This document shows positions 1 to 9,600 of a stretch of DNA of 16,868 bases, piece after piece. Each line of letters opens with the position of its first letter. The stretch's first letter is position 1. Source of the stretch: Gymnopus androsaceus JB14 (lineage: Eukaryota > Basidiomycota > Agaricomycetes > Agaricales > Omphalotaceae); assembly GCA_009733575.1 (NCBI GenBank), contig ML770072.1, positions 1 to 16,868 of the forward strand. The letters run 5' to 3'. Below the pieces are notes generated by a model, which was not told the DNA's origin, did not search any database, and saw only the letters and a list, made by a program, of their open reading frames with translations. The translations under genes were made by a program, and so were the position numbers.

Positions 1-2360
1 CACAAGGGCCTAATTCACCTTATTAAGCAAAAGGATTTATCAGGACGCCAGGCTCGCTGGCTTGAAAAAATAAGTGAGTTTGATTTTAAGGTTGAATATG
101 TCCCGGGAACGGAAAATTTATTAGCAGATGCGCTGTCGCGTTTGTATTCAAATGATGCGCCAGGTACTGTACGTGCACGCAGCGAATATACCGCTCATGA
201 CCTCATGGATACAGATATCCTTGAACTGAGCTCAATTACTATGCCAGTTCTGGTTGGTGATGAGGCCCGCTGTCGTATCCCGGACGCCGTCTACATTGGT
301 AAAATGGACTTAAGGTCAAACCCAAAAAAGTCAGAAAAAGCTCTTGCAGCTGAGGAACAAGCCAAAGAGGCATTGACATATCGTAAAACTCGGGGTCAGA
401 TTATACATAAGCCAATTCAGGCAGGTTCAGCACTTGAACATGGTCCCAGTATTACTGAAACAGTTCAAATTGAGCCAGTATCGAAGGGCAAGAGCTCCAA
501 ATTAGCAGACTTGACTAATCATATACCGGATCAGCCGTCGGAGAAGTCCGGACCGGTGATCGATCCTCCATCCCTAACTCATGTCGTCTCAAGCGGACGT
601 ACAGGGATCAATGTGGAACAAGTTGTCAGGGATAACTACTCAAATGACTCAGTTTTTCGGGATATAATTGCAAAACCAAAGGATTACCGGAACTACGAGG
701 TGATTGACCAAACAGTGTACTTAAAGTTGATTGACCGCACTTTGTTGTGCATTCCGGATATTTTTGTCAATAAACGCAAGCTTCGGGAAATTTTGATTGA
801 TGAAGCACACTCACTTTTGGCACATCTCAGTATGAAAAAAAACTTTGGCTTATCTAAGGGATCATGTCTGGTAGAAGACCATGGTTCAAGATGTACAGAA
901 ATTTTGTGACAGTTGTTCAGTTTGTCATAAGACAAAATCTTCGAACCATAAGCCTTATGGTCTGTTGAAGCACTTGCCGGTTCCAAGTTACCCTTGGGAA
1001 GTCATTGGAATTGACTTTGTGGGTCCCCGAGAGCAGGAACAGGGACGGCTCTTTTGATATGATCACTACAATTGTTGATCACTTAACAGGAATGGTGCAT
1101 GTAGTGCCAAGTCGGTCAAATTATAAGGCCAAGGATATCGCGGAACTTGTGTTCATGGAAGTGTACAAACATCATGGCCTTCCAAAAGTAATTATAAGTG
1201 ACCGTGATTCATTGTTCACCAGTCAATTTTGGTCACACCTTCATGCACTGATAGGCACAAAACTACGAATGTCTAGTGCTTACCATCCGGAGACTGATGG
1301 ATTGACTGAACGTTCAAATCGTACAATGACTCAAATGCTTCGCCAGTGCATTTCTGAATGTCAGGATGATTGGGTAGTATGTTTACCTTCAGTCGAGTTT
1401 GCAATAAATTTGGCCCGTTCGGAAACTACGGGTTACTCACCATTTTTTCTGAATTCTGGCCGTCTACCACGTTCATTTATTTGGAACGATGCAGAAAAAT
1501 CTGAGTTTCGTGGAGTTCGAATTTTTGCACAGAAAATGAAGGAGGCAGTGATGTCTGCTCATGACTCACTTCTGGCCAGCCGTACAAAGCAGACACGAGA
1601 TGAAAATCGCCGTCGGATTCCATCTCCATTTGCAAAAGGAGATCTGGTTTATATTTCAACAAAGAATATCAATTTTCCAAAGGAACGTGCTCGTAAACTA
1701 ATACCGAAGTATATTGGACCCTATAGGATACTTGAAATTCTTGGGGAGTCCTCATGCAAAATTGAACTGCCCCAGAACCTGAAGAAACGAGGTCTACATG
1801 ATGTTTTTCATGCATCACTTCTGCGCATACATGTTCCGAATGATGACCGTTTGTTTCCTGGCCGTTTAGAGCACCAGGTTGCAGATTTTGGTGATGCTTC
1901 TGCTGAATGGGCAGTTGACCGAATAATATCTCACTCCGGATCTCGAAGCGATGCCATGTTTGAAGTGCAATGGACCTCCGGAGATATTACCTGGCTGCCA
2001 TATAGTAAGATCAGCCATTTGGAGCCCCTGGCCGAATATCTGGAGGCTTTAGGTTTTCATAGTATTGCGGAACTGACTTCAAGTAATAAAGACCATCGGG
2101 ACTTTTATGCTGAGGGTGAAGGTGAATTATTTACGGGCTCTATATTGCTCGAGCTTGCTGGGGACAAGGGACCGGAAGGTATTTATACTGGCTCACCTCC
2201 TCCCACTTTCCCCATTCTTAACTTCCCCCACCTTCATTCAATCACCTTCACTTCGGACTCAAGCTCTAATCACTTTCCTTACAACCATCACGCAATGCCT
2301 GTGTTGCCTGTCTTGACAGGTGACCAGTGCTTTGTTCCGGACTTTGGATTTGTCCACTAA
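1..2360 (+). pseudogene. Ty3/gypsy retrotransposon pol, 3' part (RNase H end, integrase, chromodomain-like), broken
   Basis: The window opens inside pol. Frame 1 reads the end of RNase H (RQARWLEKISEFDFKVEYVP, then ENLLADALSR, about 43-141) and stays open to a TGA at 907-909. The H2C2 zinc finger of integrase begins in this frame (AHSLLAH, near 805-825). It continues in frame 2 after the A-run at 834-842, with CDSCSVC near 910-930. In frame 2 there is a TAG at 872-874 where a Trp is usual. A second shift near 1023-1030 moves to frame 3, which runs to a TAA at 2358-2360. The integrase triad is visible: D in IGIDFVG, D in ISDRDSLFTSQFW, E in YHPETDGLTERSN. Then come the GPY/F motif (YIGPYRI) and a chromodomain-like tail (FEVQW, ITWLPYSKISHLEPL). 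At least two frameshifts and one nonsense codon show that it is dead. Gag, protease and reverse transcriptase lie outside the window. Confidence 0.93.
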
Positions 2361-2963
2361 GATCGTAATTCCGAGTCGGAGACCTGGAAATTTGTTGATT
2401 CTTACTCCACCCCGCACCGTGAATTTGTCAAGGACAATGATTACATGGTGGACTTTATCCACTATGCATGTGCTATTGCACGCGGATGGAAGATTGCCGC
2501 TCTCGAGGATTATGCGGATATTGCAACTATAATCAATAATGGTTCTCCAGACCATGTCCGCTTCCGCCTACCTACATTGGAGCCTACTACTGGCCGTGTG
2601 TACCACATGGAATCTCATCTCGGTTATTCCTGCTTTTGGCCATTGGAAGATTGCGAGTCACCGGACTTTGATCTTCCTGACAGCTCACTCTTTGCGAACA
2701 CTGCCGCTGCTTATCCGCGTCCTGCTCCCCTTCGACGTCGTAACCATCGCAATGCGCAGGCAGCTCCATCTTCCTCTTCCGATATGGCTTCTGCACCCTT
2801 TGGCATGTATAGTGGTATGCAATTACAGGGGATCATGCACTCCCTTGTTAATACTTCCACGATGGCTCTCAAACGGGACATGGCGATTGCAAATCGCAGG
2901 AATCGTGCACCTACGGAGCGTCGTGTTGATCCAAAATTGGCAAATCTTTTACAGCTTTCGTAG
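2295..2963 (+). pseudogene. Unrecognised ORF between integrase and 3' LTR of the gypsy element
   Basis: In the same frame as integrase (frame 3), an ATG at 2295 opens a reading frame interrupted by the TAA at 2358-2360. The frame then continues open to a TAG ending at 2963. The downstream part has coding character: acidic and aromatic residues (ETWKFVDSYSTPHREFVKD), then a Pro/Ser/Arg-rich middle (RPAPLRRRNHRNAQAAPSSS) and a basic end. No transmembrane segment, zinc finger or protease motif is visible, so an envelope function is not supported. It may be a C-terminal extension of pol or a separate accessory ORF of this element family. I do not recognise it. Its position between integrase and the polypurine tract makes it part of the element rather than a host gene. 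Confidence 0.5.
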
Positions 2964-3090
2964 GGAAGCTAAGTCACGGAGCTCCTCTGTTGCTCCCCCC
3001 GAACCCGGAAGTAGCACCAACTCTGCAATGGACACTTCCCTATCTTCTACTCCTGCTCAGACTTAATTTGCAAGAGTCTTTCAGACTCTC

Positions 3091-3101
3091 GGGAGGGCGT
3101 A
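3091..3101 (+). other. Polypurine tract of the gypsy element
   Basis: GGGAGGGCGTA lies immediately before the TGTAG start of the LTR, where the plus-strand DNA primer (polypurine tract) of a Ty3/gypsy element is expected. The call rests on position and purine content only. Confidence 0.55.
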
Positions 3102-3566
3102 TGTAGCGGCTGCTCCGCTATGTGTCGTACACTATCATTCAGTTACAGTCCTTTTCCGTCGGACTCTTACTTTTACCCTTCCCCAAATACATTCATTTAT
3201 TTTACAGTATCGTACGAGCGCCTTTATTCAATTAAATACCCTACTCTACTATTTAAGCACCTACTTGTACGTAGAATAGGGCAACTTTCCTTAAAATACA
3301 CTACCTACTCTTGTCACTCGAGACCGACTCAGCTTAAGCACTTGGTGAAAAGCTTACCTTTTCTCTCTTTTGCTCACGCGCTTCGTCACTCCAACGTCGA
3401 CGCGTTGCAGCTAGCCACTATAAATATGAACTCAAACTGAACTAAATTTGCAAACGTAACACCACCTGATGGTGGCTGAACTATGAACCAAATAGGTCCA
3501 AGGCATAACACGTAACATTTTGGGAACTTAAATTCGAAACTATACAGTACTCATCCTGAGACTACA
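3102..3566 (+). repeat. 3' LTR of the Ty3/gypsy element
   Basis: The segment starts TGTAG and ends CTACA, a perfect 5-bp inverted terminus. It sits directly after a polypurine stretch and downstream of integrase. It is about 465 bp and holds a TATA-like box (ACTATAAATAT near 3418). The start is well placed. The end is less certain because another CTACA occurs at 3635-3639. The 5' LTR is outside the window, so the pair cannot be compared and the target-site duplication cannot be checked. Confidence 0.65.
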
Positions 3567-4735
3567 CAGCTTCATTAACAGCAGGGCAAGCCCCGCACCC
3601 CAGACTTTGTCCTTATCCATAACCCCTAACCCACCTACACCTAGGTCATGTGTGGACCTTAACTTTTCCACAATCACATGACTATATCCCACAGCATATC
3701 ATTGGCATGTTTGGATATTAGCTAGTGAGTCAGAGTCATGTGGATTAATCACATGACCAGACTCTCCCTAATATGTGGTAAAATTTATTGTTTAAACAGA
3801 GTGTTTAAATGTGTTTAAATAATAATGGACAGGCCTCATTTGTTTAGATAAAACTAAGCCTAATTCTCCCCTCCTATGATTCAATTGCTGGTGGGATCAA
3901 CAGGAATGCACGTTAAGTCTGTGCGACCCGGAGTGGAGCAGCCAAGGTATTGGACAGAAATGGTCCAGAAAGGTTCCGGGCTGGACCTCGCGAGATATGG
4001 GACTTGGTGAAGCTATTGGCAACACCCTTGACACGCTGTAAGGTGTCCCGAGAGGAAAACAGTAGGGTAAGACCTGAGCCAAGTCAAGGCAGTGGAACCA
4101 AAGGCAGAGCCGAGGTTTTGCCGAGATCACGTGGCTGTGTCGGCTTAGTAATCGGAAACGTCGGAAAGACAAAGGCAAGACTCAAAAAGTGAGATCAGCT
4201 AGTAGACTAAGTTGATTTTGGAGCTAAAGTTACAGTACAAGTTTAACTACTTAAATACTACTAAGTCTGGATAAATGGGAAAAGTGTTCAACAATAAGAA
4301 ATAGATTCCCGGGAGCTGGACCAGGTACTTGGTAAGTAAAACAATAAAGTAATTCAGTAGCAAAAGACAAAAGAACATAAAAGGCAATAAAACAATAAGG
4401 ACAATAAAACAATAGTATGGGAAGGCATCCGAAGGTACCAGGAATATATCCGAGGTTGTTCCGAGGTCTTCCGAGGGTTACCGAGGCTCGGAACGGAACG
4501 GCTCGGCTCCGGCAGATGCGGAAGTGAGACTGGAAAGTGAGGAAAGGAGCCATAATGAAGTCCAAACAAGTCAGTGACTTGCAACTGAGTTCCAGCCAAG
4601 GTATGGCCGAGGTTTCTGAGATGATTACCAAGATATAGGCTTGGCAAGCCTCGGAAATAGGCGCCAGAGGCTCGGCATTGATTTAGGGGCAATCAGTGGA
4701 CTTCAGAGGGCACCGGAATGCATGGATATAACAAC
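3567..4735. other. Gene-free stretch with palindromes and CCGAGG-rich motifs
   Basis: No convincing gene is visible on either strand. Between 3644 and 3766 the motif GTCATGTG/CACATGAC recurs, and AATCACATGAC occurs twice (3672-3682 and 3747-3757). Positions 3727-3766 form an imperfect inverted repeat. AT-rich GTTTAAA repeats follow near 3790-3825. From about 4105 to 4680 the motif CCGAGG and its complement recur many times, densest at 4450-4510. This resembles degenerate transposon or LTR material, but I cannot assign a family. Confidence 0.5.
3727..3766. repeat. Imperfect inverted repeat (hairpin-capable)
   Basis: Arms reading GAGTCAGAGTCATGTG and CACATGACCAGACTC flank a short ATTAAT centre. 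The inner 11-bp arms at 3735-3757 pair perfectly apart from one bulged G. The function is unknown; it could be a transposon terminus or a regulatory palindrome containing the E-box-like CACATG. Confidence 0.5.
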
Positions 4736-4816
4736 GCATCCAGAGACAAAGAACAGATCTCCAACTTTGATAGCCTGAGAGTAAGGTCCAATCATGCTAG
4801 GAACATCAGAGACCAC
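4736..4816 (-). pseudogene. Fragment of a RidA (YjgF/UK114) gene, N-terminal part
   Basis: On the minus strand this 81-bp piece matches the start of the ridA copies at 15445 and 16205, with scattered substitutions and one 6-bp in-frame gap. Read on that strand it gives VVSDVPSMIGPYSQAIKV followed by GDLFFVSGC, which contains the RidA signature IGPYSQAI and the following strand up to VSGC. Similarity stops abruptly at GGATGC, and the frame then runs into unrelated sequence and a TGA. Most differences from the other copies leave chemically similar residues, so the source may have been a functional paralogue. It is an isolated fragment with no start codon or C-terminal half nearby. RidA normally deaminates reactive enamine/imine intermediates; this piece cannot do so. 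Confidence 0.8.
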
Positions 4817-4905
4817 TCCAATCAACAACCATTCCAATGGTAACTGCTGGATATTTGTATTTTCATCAATGGGGCCTGAAAAAAATTCAAATCCTTCATG
4901 TATTA

Positions 4906-5574
4906 CAGTGATCTTGGAGTCCTTGAGCCACTTGGAGTCCTTAATCCACCAACATAAATTTGTTTTTCCTGATATTATTTCTTCAATCTGAGCATCTCAA
5001 AACACTCATATGTACTCATTGCATGTCTGGTCCAAACTTGGAATACATAACCCTTGTGCATGGAGAATTAAACAAATAATATAGTATTTTTTTCAGTGTT
5101 TTGGAGTTGTAAACTTTGGCCTTGGTGGTGAGCCACCCTAAAATGATAACCAATGGCTCTGAATTGTACTTTCATATATGCAGAATTGAATTGTCTATTG
5201 AATGTGCTATTTAGCAAAGCAGTAGGTAAACTATTATGATCTTGATTTTCAAAACGATTCAGCATGACATGATGAGGACATTTGACTGCCATCAATCAAC
5301 ATTCACACACAACTGACAGCTCAAATTCAGTGCAGAAAGCTCTACCATAATCATGTAACGCTGGCTCAAGGACTCCAGAACCGTGACATTGGACTTGAAT
5401 TCCAAATTAATTCATAGTAATTACTTGCTCTTCATCTGAAGGTTCTTAAAGTAGTTCAATCTTACTTTCAGAACCTTTACATTATTTCTAGATACTTAGA
5501 TATGTTCAAAATGTAATGCAGCGAGTTCCGCAAGAAAAAATCAAAGCTGTGGCTCAAGGACTCCAAGATCACTG
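4906..5574. mobile_element. MITE 1, Tc1/mariner-type non-autonomous transposon
   Basis: Perfect 26-bp terminal inverted repeats lie at 4906-4931 and 5549-5574. The left one starts CAGTGATCTTGGAGTCC and the right one ends with its complement. Both are flanked by TA (4904-4905 and 5575-5576), the target duplication of Tc1/mariner elements. The element is 669 bp. Its interior has no transposase ORF or D,D-D/E motif, so it would need an enzyme supplied elsewhere. Part of the repeat also recurs inside: TGGCTCAAGGACTCCA at 5362-5377 is identical to 5550-5565, and GGAGTCC is repeated just after the left end. The perfect match of the two ends suggests recent activity. Confidence 0.85.
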
Positions 5575-5906
5575 TATTCAAGCTTTTTCAACATCCCAAC
5601 AATGTCTTCATAATAGATCATAAGTACTATTAATGACAGATAAATATAGCCTATACAGGCCAAACCAATGCTGCGGCAAGTGCATGCAAAAACAACAACA
5701 CTTTACCAAAACTGGCTAATGCCTGATCAACTCAAAGCTTCACCTGGTGGATTTGTGATCCATGCAAAGCTCCAGCAGAGGAGAAGAGAGAAGTAAAGAG
5801 GATGTGAAGATGACTAAGGATGGACTTACCCAGCATTCAATGCAATGTGGTGGAGAAACATACCTTATTCTAGGGTTAGGACTACCATATACAGTGAATC
5901 TAAGTA

Positions 5907-6290
5907 CTGTACTCTTCTGACCAAGTGTTCAGTCATGCATCACATCAGCCCAAACTGAACAGTTCACAGAAGGGTGTCACTGGTCAGTTGGGGTTGTGAA
6001 CACCATGACAACCAAAACAAAAAAAAATTCTCAAGATAGTTCAAAAGATACTTTTAAAAAACTCAAATTTTCCTCAGTCTACATATAAACAAGCCAGAAA
6101 TAGTTTCAAATAAGGTAAAATGAAGATCACATTGTGAAATAAGTACAGATAATCCACCAGAATCCACTCCAGTCTCCCAGTGAACAGTTCACAGGTTGGT
6201 CACAGGTCACTGTGATCTGTGAACACTTAGAATTCTGAACAGGGTAGGTCACTTGTCACACCCCGTGAACACTTGGTCGGAAGAGTACAG
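5907..6290. mobile_element. MITE 2, TA-flanked non-autonomous transposon
   Basis: Terminal inverted repeats of about 25 bp lie at 5907-5931 and 6266-6290. The left starts CTGTACTCTTCTGACCAAG and the right is its complement with one mismatch. TA dinucleotides flank both ends (5905-5906 and 6291-6292). The element is 384 bp and non-coding. Inside, GTGAACA/TGTTCAC motifs recur (near 5955, 5993, 6181, 6219 and 6265), as subterminal transposase-binding repeats often do. The ends differ from those of MITE 1, so it belongs to a separate family, although the TA target suggests the same superfamily. Confidence 0.8.
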
Positions 6291-6681
6291 TAATGTCACA
6301 TATCAATTCAGCTTCTGTGGTCCTTAAAAAAATTCCAGACCATCTTGAATGTGCAACAAAATACTCTCATAATATAACTTTACATAAAGGCCCTTCAGAA
6401 CATAACTTACATGTATAAACTTTCATCCACCCCCTACCTTTTGAACTAGACCTTGCCGTTGTGCACCTTACAACTGTGTAACACTCTGCATCTAACAATG
6501 TGAAAACCCTTACCAGTTGCATTATGTAACTTGCTCATAACTTATTGTACCTATTTCCATTACATGCTCATTATCTCCTTTGACTGCATTTCATTTGTTA
6601 GTGAGGGAAACCTCCTTCCTTGCCTTAGTTAACCTTTGAGACAAATCATTAAGGTGATTTTGGTATATTAGTTTTGCAAGC
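6291..6681. other. 3' flank of the NLR gene, no gene seen
   Basis: AT-rich sequence between MITE 2 and the NLR stop codon. It probably includes the 3' untranslated region of the NLR gene. No ORF, RNA gene or repeat was recognised here. Confidence 0.4.
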
Positions 6682-9600
6682 CTAGCACAAATCTAACTTG
6701 TCATGATAATCACTCCTCAGGGAATTGGCATCAGCTCCTTCCTCAAGGAAAAGCTTCACTGTGGGCTGACTTCCTTGAGCTGCAGCAGTGTGAAAAAAAT
6801 TGCTATAATAACCACCCTGGGCATCAGCTCCTTGCTCAAGCAAAAGTTTCACTATGGGGTTGCTTTCCTTAGCCATAGCAGCTTGAAGGGCATTGCCATA
6901 ATGGCCACCCTGACAATTGACACCAACTCCTTTCTCAAGCAAAAGCTTCACTATTGGCTCACTTCCATGAGCTGCAGCAGCTTGAAGGGCATTGTCATAA
7001 AAGCCACCTTGGGCATTAGCATTAGCTCTGTTCTCAAGCAAAAGCTTCACTATGGGCATATTTCCATGAGCTGCAGCAGCTTGTAGGGCATGCCCATAAA
7101 AGCCACCCTGGGCATTAGCATCAGCTCTGTTTGCAAGCAAAAGCTTCACTATGGGCTCATTTCCATGAGCTGCAGCAGCTTGAAGGGCATTGCCATAAAA
7201 GCCACCCTGGGCATTAGCATCAGCTCCTTTCTCAAACAAAAGCTTTACTATGGGTACACTTCCATAAGCTGCAGCAGCTTGAAGGGCATTTCCATAATAG
7301 CCACCCTTGCCATTGACATCAGCTCCTTTCTCCAGCAAAAGCCTCACTATGGGCTCACTCCCATGAGCTGCAGCAGCTTGAAGAGCATTTCCATAATGGC
7401 CACCCTTGGCATTGGTATCAGCTCCTTCATCAAGCAAAAGTTTTGCTATGGGCTTGCTTTCCATAGCCACAGCAGCTTGGAGAGCATTACCATAATAGCC
7501 ACTCTTGGTATTGGCATCAGCTCCTTTCTCCAGCAACAGCTTCACTATGGGCTCACTCTCCTTAGCCACAGCAGCCTGGAGGGCATTGCCATAAGAACCA
7601 CCCTGTGCATTGGCATTGGCTCCTTTCTCAAGCAACAACTTCACTATGGGCTTGCTTTCCTTGGCCACAGCAGCTTGAAGGGCATTGCCATAAGAGACAC
7701 TCTGTACATTGGCATCAGCTCCTTTCTCAAGCAATAGCTTCACCATCAGCTCACTTTCCATAGCCACAGCAGCTAGAAGGATGTTGCCATAAGAGTTACC
7801 CTTGGCATTAGCATCAGGTCCTTTGTCAAGCAATAGCCTCACTAAGGGCTCACTTTCCTTAGCTACAGCAGCTAGCAGGGCATTGTCATAACAGCCACCT
7901 TGGGCATGAGCTCCTTTCTCAAGCAAAAGTTTCACTATGGGCTTGCATTCCTTAGCTACAGCAGCTTGAAGGGCATTGCCATAGTGGCCACCCTTGGCAT
8001 TTGGATCAGCTCCTTTCTCAAGCAACAGCTTCACTATTAGCTCACTTCCTTGAGCTGCAGCAGCTAGAAGAGCATTTCCATAATGGCCACCCTTGGCATT
8101 GGGATCAGCTCCTTTTTCAAGAAGCAGCTTCACTATGGGCTTGCTTGTCTTAGCTACAGCAGATTGAAGAGCATTGCCATAATGACCACCCATGGCATTG
8201 GGATCAGCTCCTTTATCAAGCAAAAGCTTCACTATGGGCTCACTTTCCTCATCCACAGCAGCTTGAAGAGCATTTCCATGAAAGGTATGAGAATAGTCTT
8301 CCTGTGCATTGGCATCAGCACCTTTCTCAAGCAACAGCTTCACTATGGGCTCGCTTCCATGATGTGCAGCAGCTTGAAGGACATTGCCATAATAGCGACC
8401 CTTGGCATTGGCATCAGCTCCTTTATCAAGCAACAGCCTCACAATGGGCTCGCTTTCCTTTTCTACAGCAGCTCGAAGAGCACTGTAATAATAGCCACCT
8501 TGGGCATTGACATCAGCTCCTTTCTCAAGCAAAAGCTTCACTATGGGCTCACTTCCATTATCTGCAGCAGCTTGAAGAGCATTGCCATAATAGCCACCCT
8601 TGGCATTGGGATCAGCTCCTTTCTCAAGCAAAAACTTCACAATGGGCTCTCTTCCATGAGCTGCAGCAGCTTGAAGGGAATTGCCACATTTGCCACCCTG
8701 CGCATTTATATCAGCACCATGGCTGACTAAATCTTGAACAATTTTTGTATGTCCATTTCTTGCTGCTGCATAGAGTGCTGGATCTACATTGAATTTATGA
8801 CAGGAATCAAGTAATTCTCTGCTACATTGTACAAAACCTGCCCATGCAGCGTAGAAAATTGGATTTTCAATTTTCCATTCATCCCATGCATTAGACCCCC
8901 ACCCTTTTTGATGTGCTCGTATCCAGTTCTGAAAGGCTGGCTTCTCAGCCTTTAAAAATTCCATCATCATATTTTGGAGAGGACTCTGGTCATGTTTGTC
9001 TTCAACACACTTTGCATGTGCTGGCCAAAATTCTGCAGCATAAATAAATAATGGATATTTTTCCCACTCCCTCTCTGTCAGCACAAATGTAAATTGCATG
9101 AGATATATTATGCATGCTTGGCCAATCTTCTCATGTGCCAATAGCTCATTTACTCTGAATAACTCAACAGTTTGAGCTGAGTTCTGTTGAATAATCATGA
9201 ACTCCTTCACAGATGCATGTGCCAGTTGAACATGTGAGTTTGTATCAACTGAAACTAGAGTAGAATCAATGATTAGATTGATTTGAACCTCCATTTCATT
9301 GACATTGTCCACACACTTCCTTTCAAAATCTATTGCCAGAATATCTGTCACTTCTCTGACAGTCAAGGGCTTGAATGCATATGTAAGCCATAAGAGAACA
9401 TGATGGGCATCTTCTTTATTTTCACTTTCCAAAGTCCATTTGATTGCCTGAATATAAGTTTGCTCCAAGTCCTTAGGCAGATTCTTTAATGCTTTGCGCA
9501 CTGTGCTGGGTGTTCCACACCTCTTAAGTGCTCTCAGCTGACAGTCTACCCATCGGAATCTGTTACCATATCAGTCTCAAAAAAATCACATTCTAGAATC

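Noticed and set aside
3635..3639. Second CTACA as the true end of the LTR
   Set aside because: It would also pair with TGTAG. I preferred the nearer site at 3562-3566, but with the 5' LTR missing neither can be proven.
4655..4675. GGCGCC as a possible retrotransposon primer-binding site
   Set aside because: It is a short match with no adjacent LTR end or gag/pol on either strand.
6703..8730. Long open frames on the + strand across the NLR repeat array
   Set aside because: They are antisense shadows. The 99-bp unit is a multiple of three, so a stop-free frame in one unit repeats through the array. The minus-strand frame carries clear ankyrin motifs and the + strand none.
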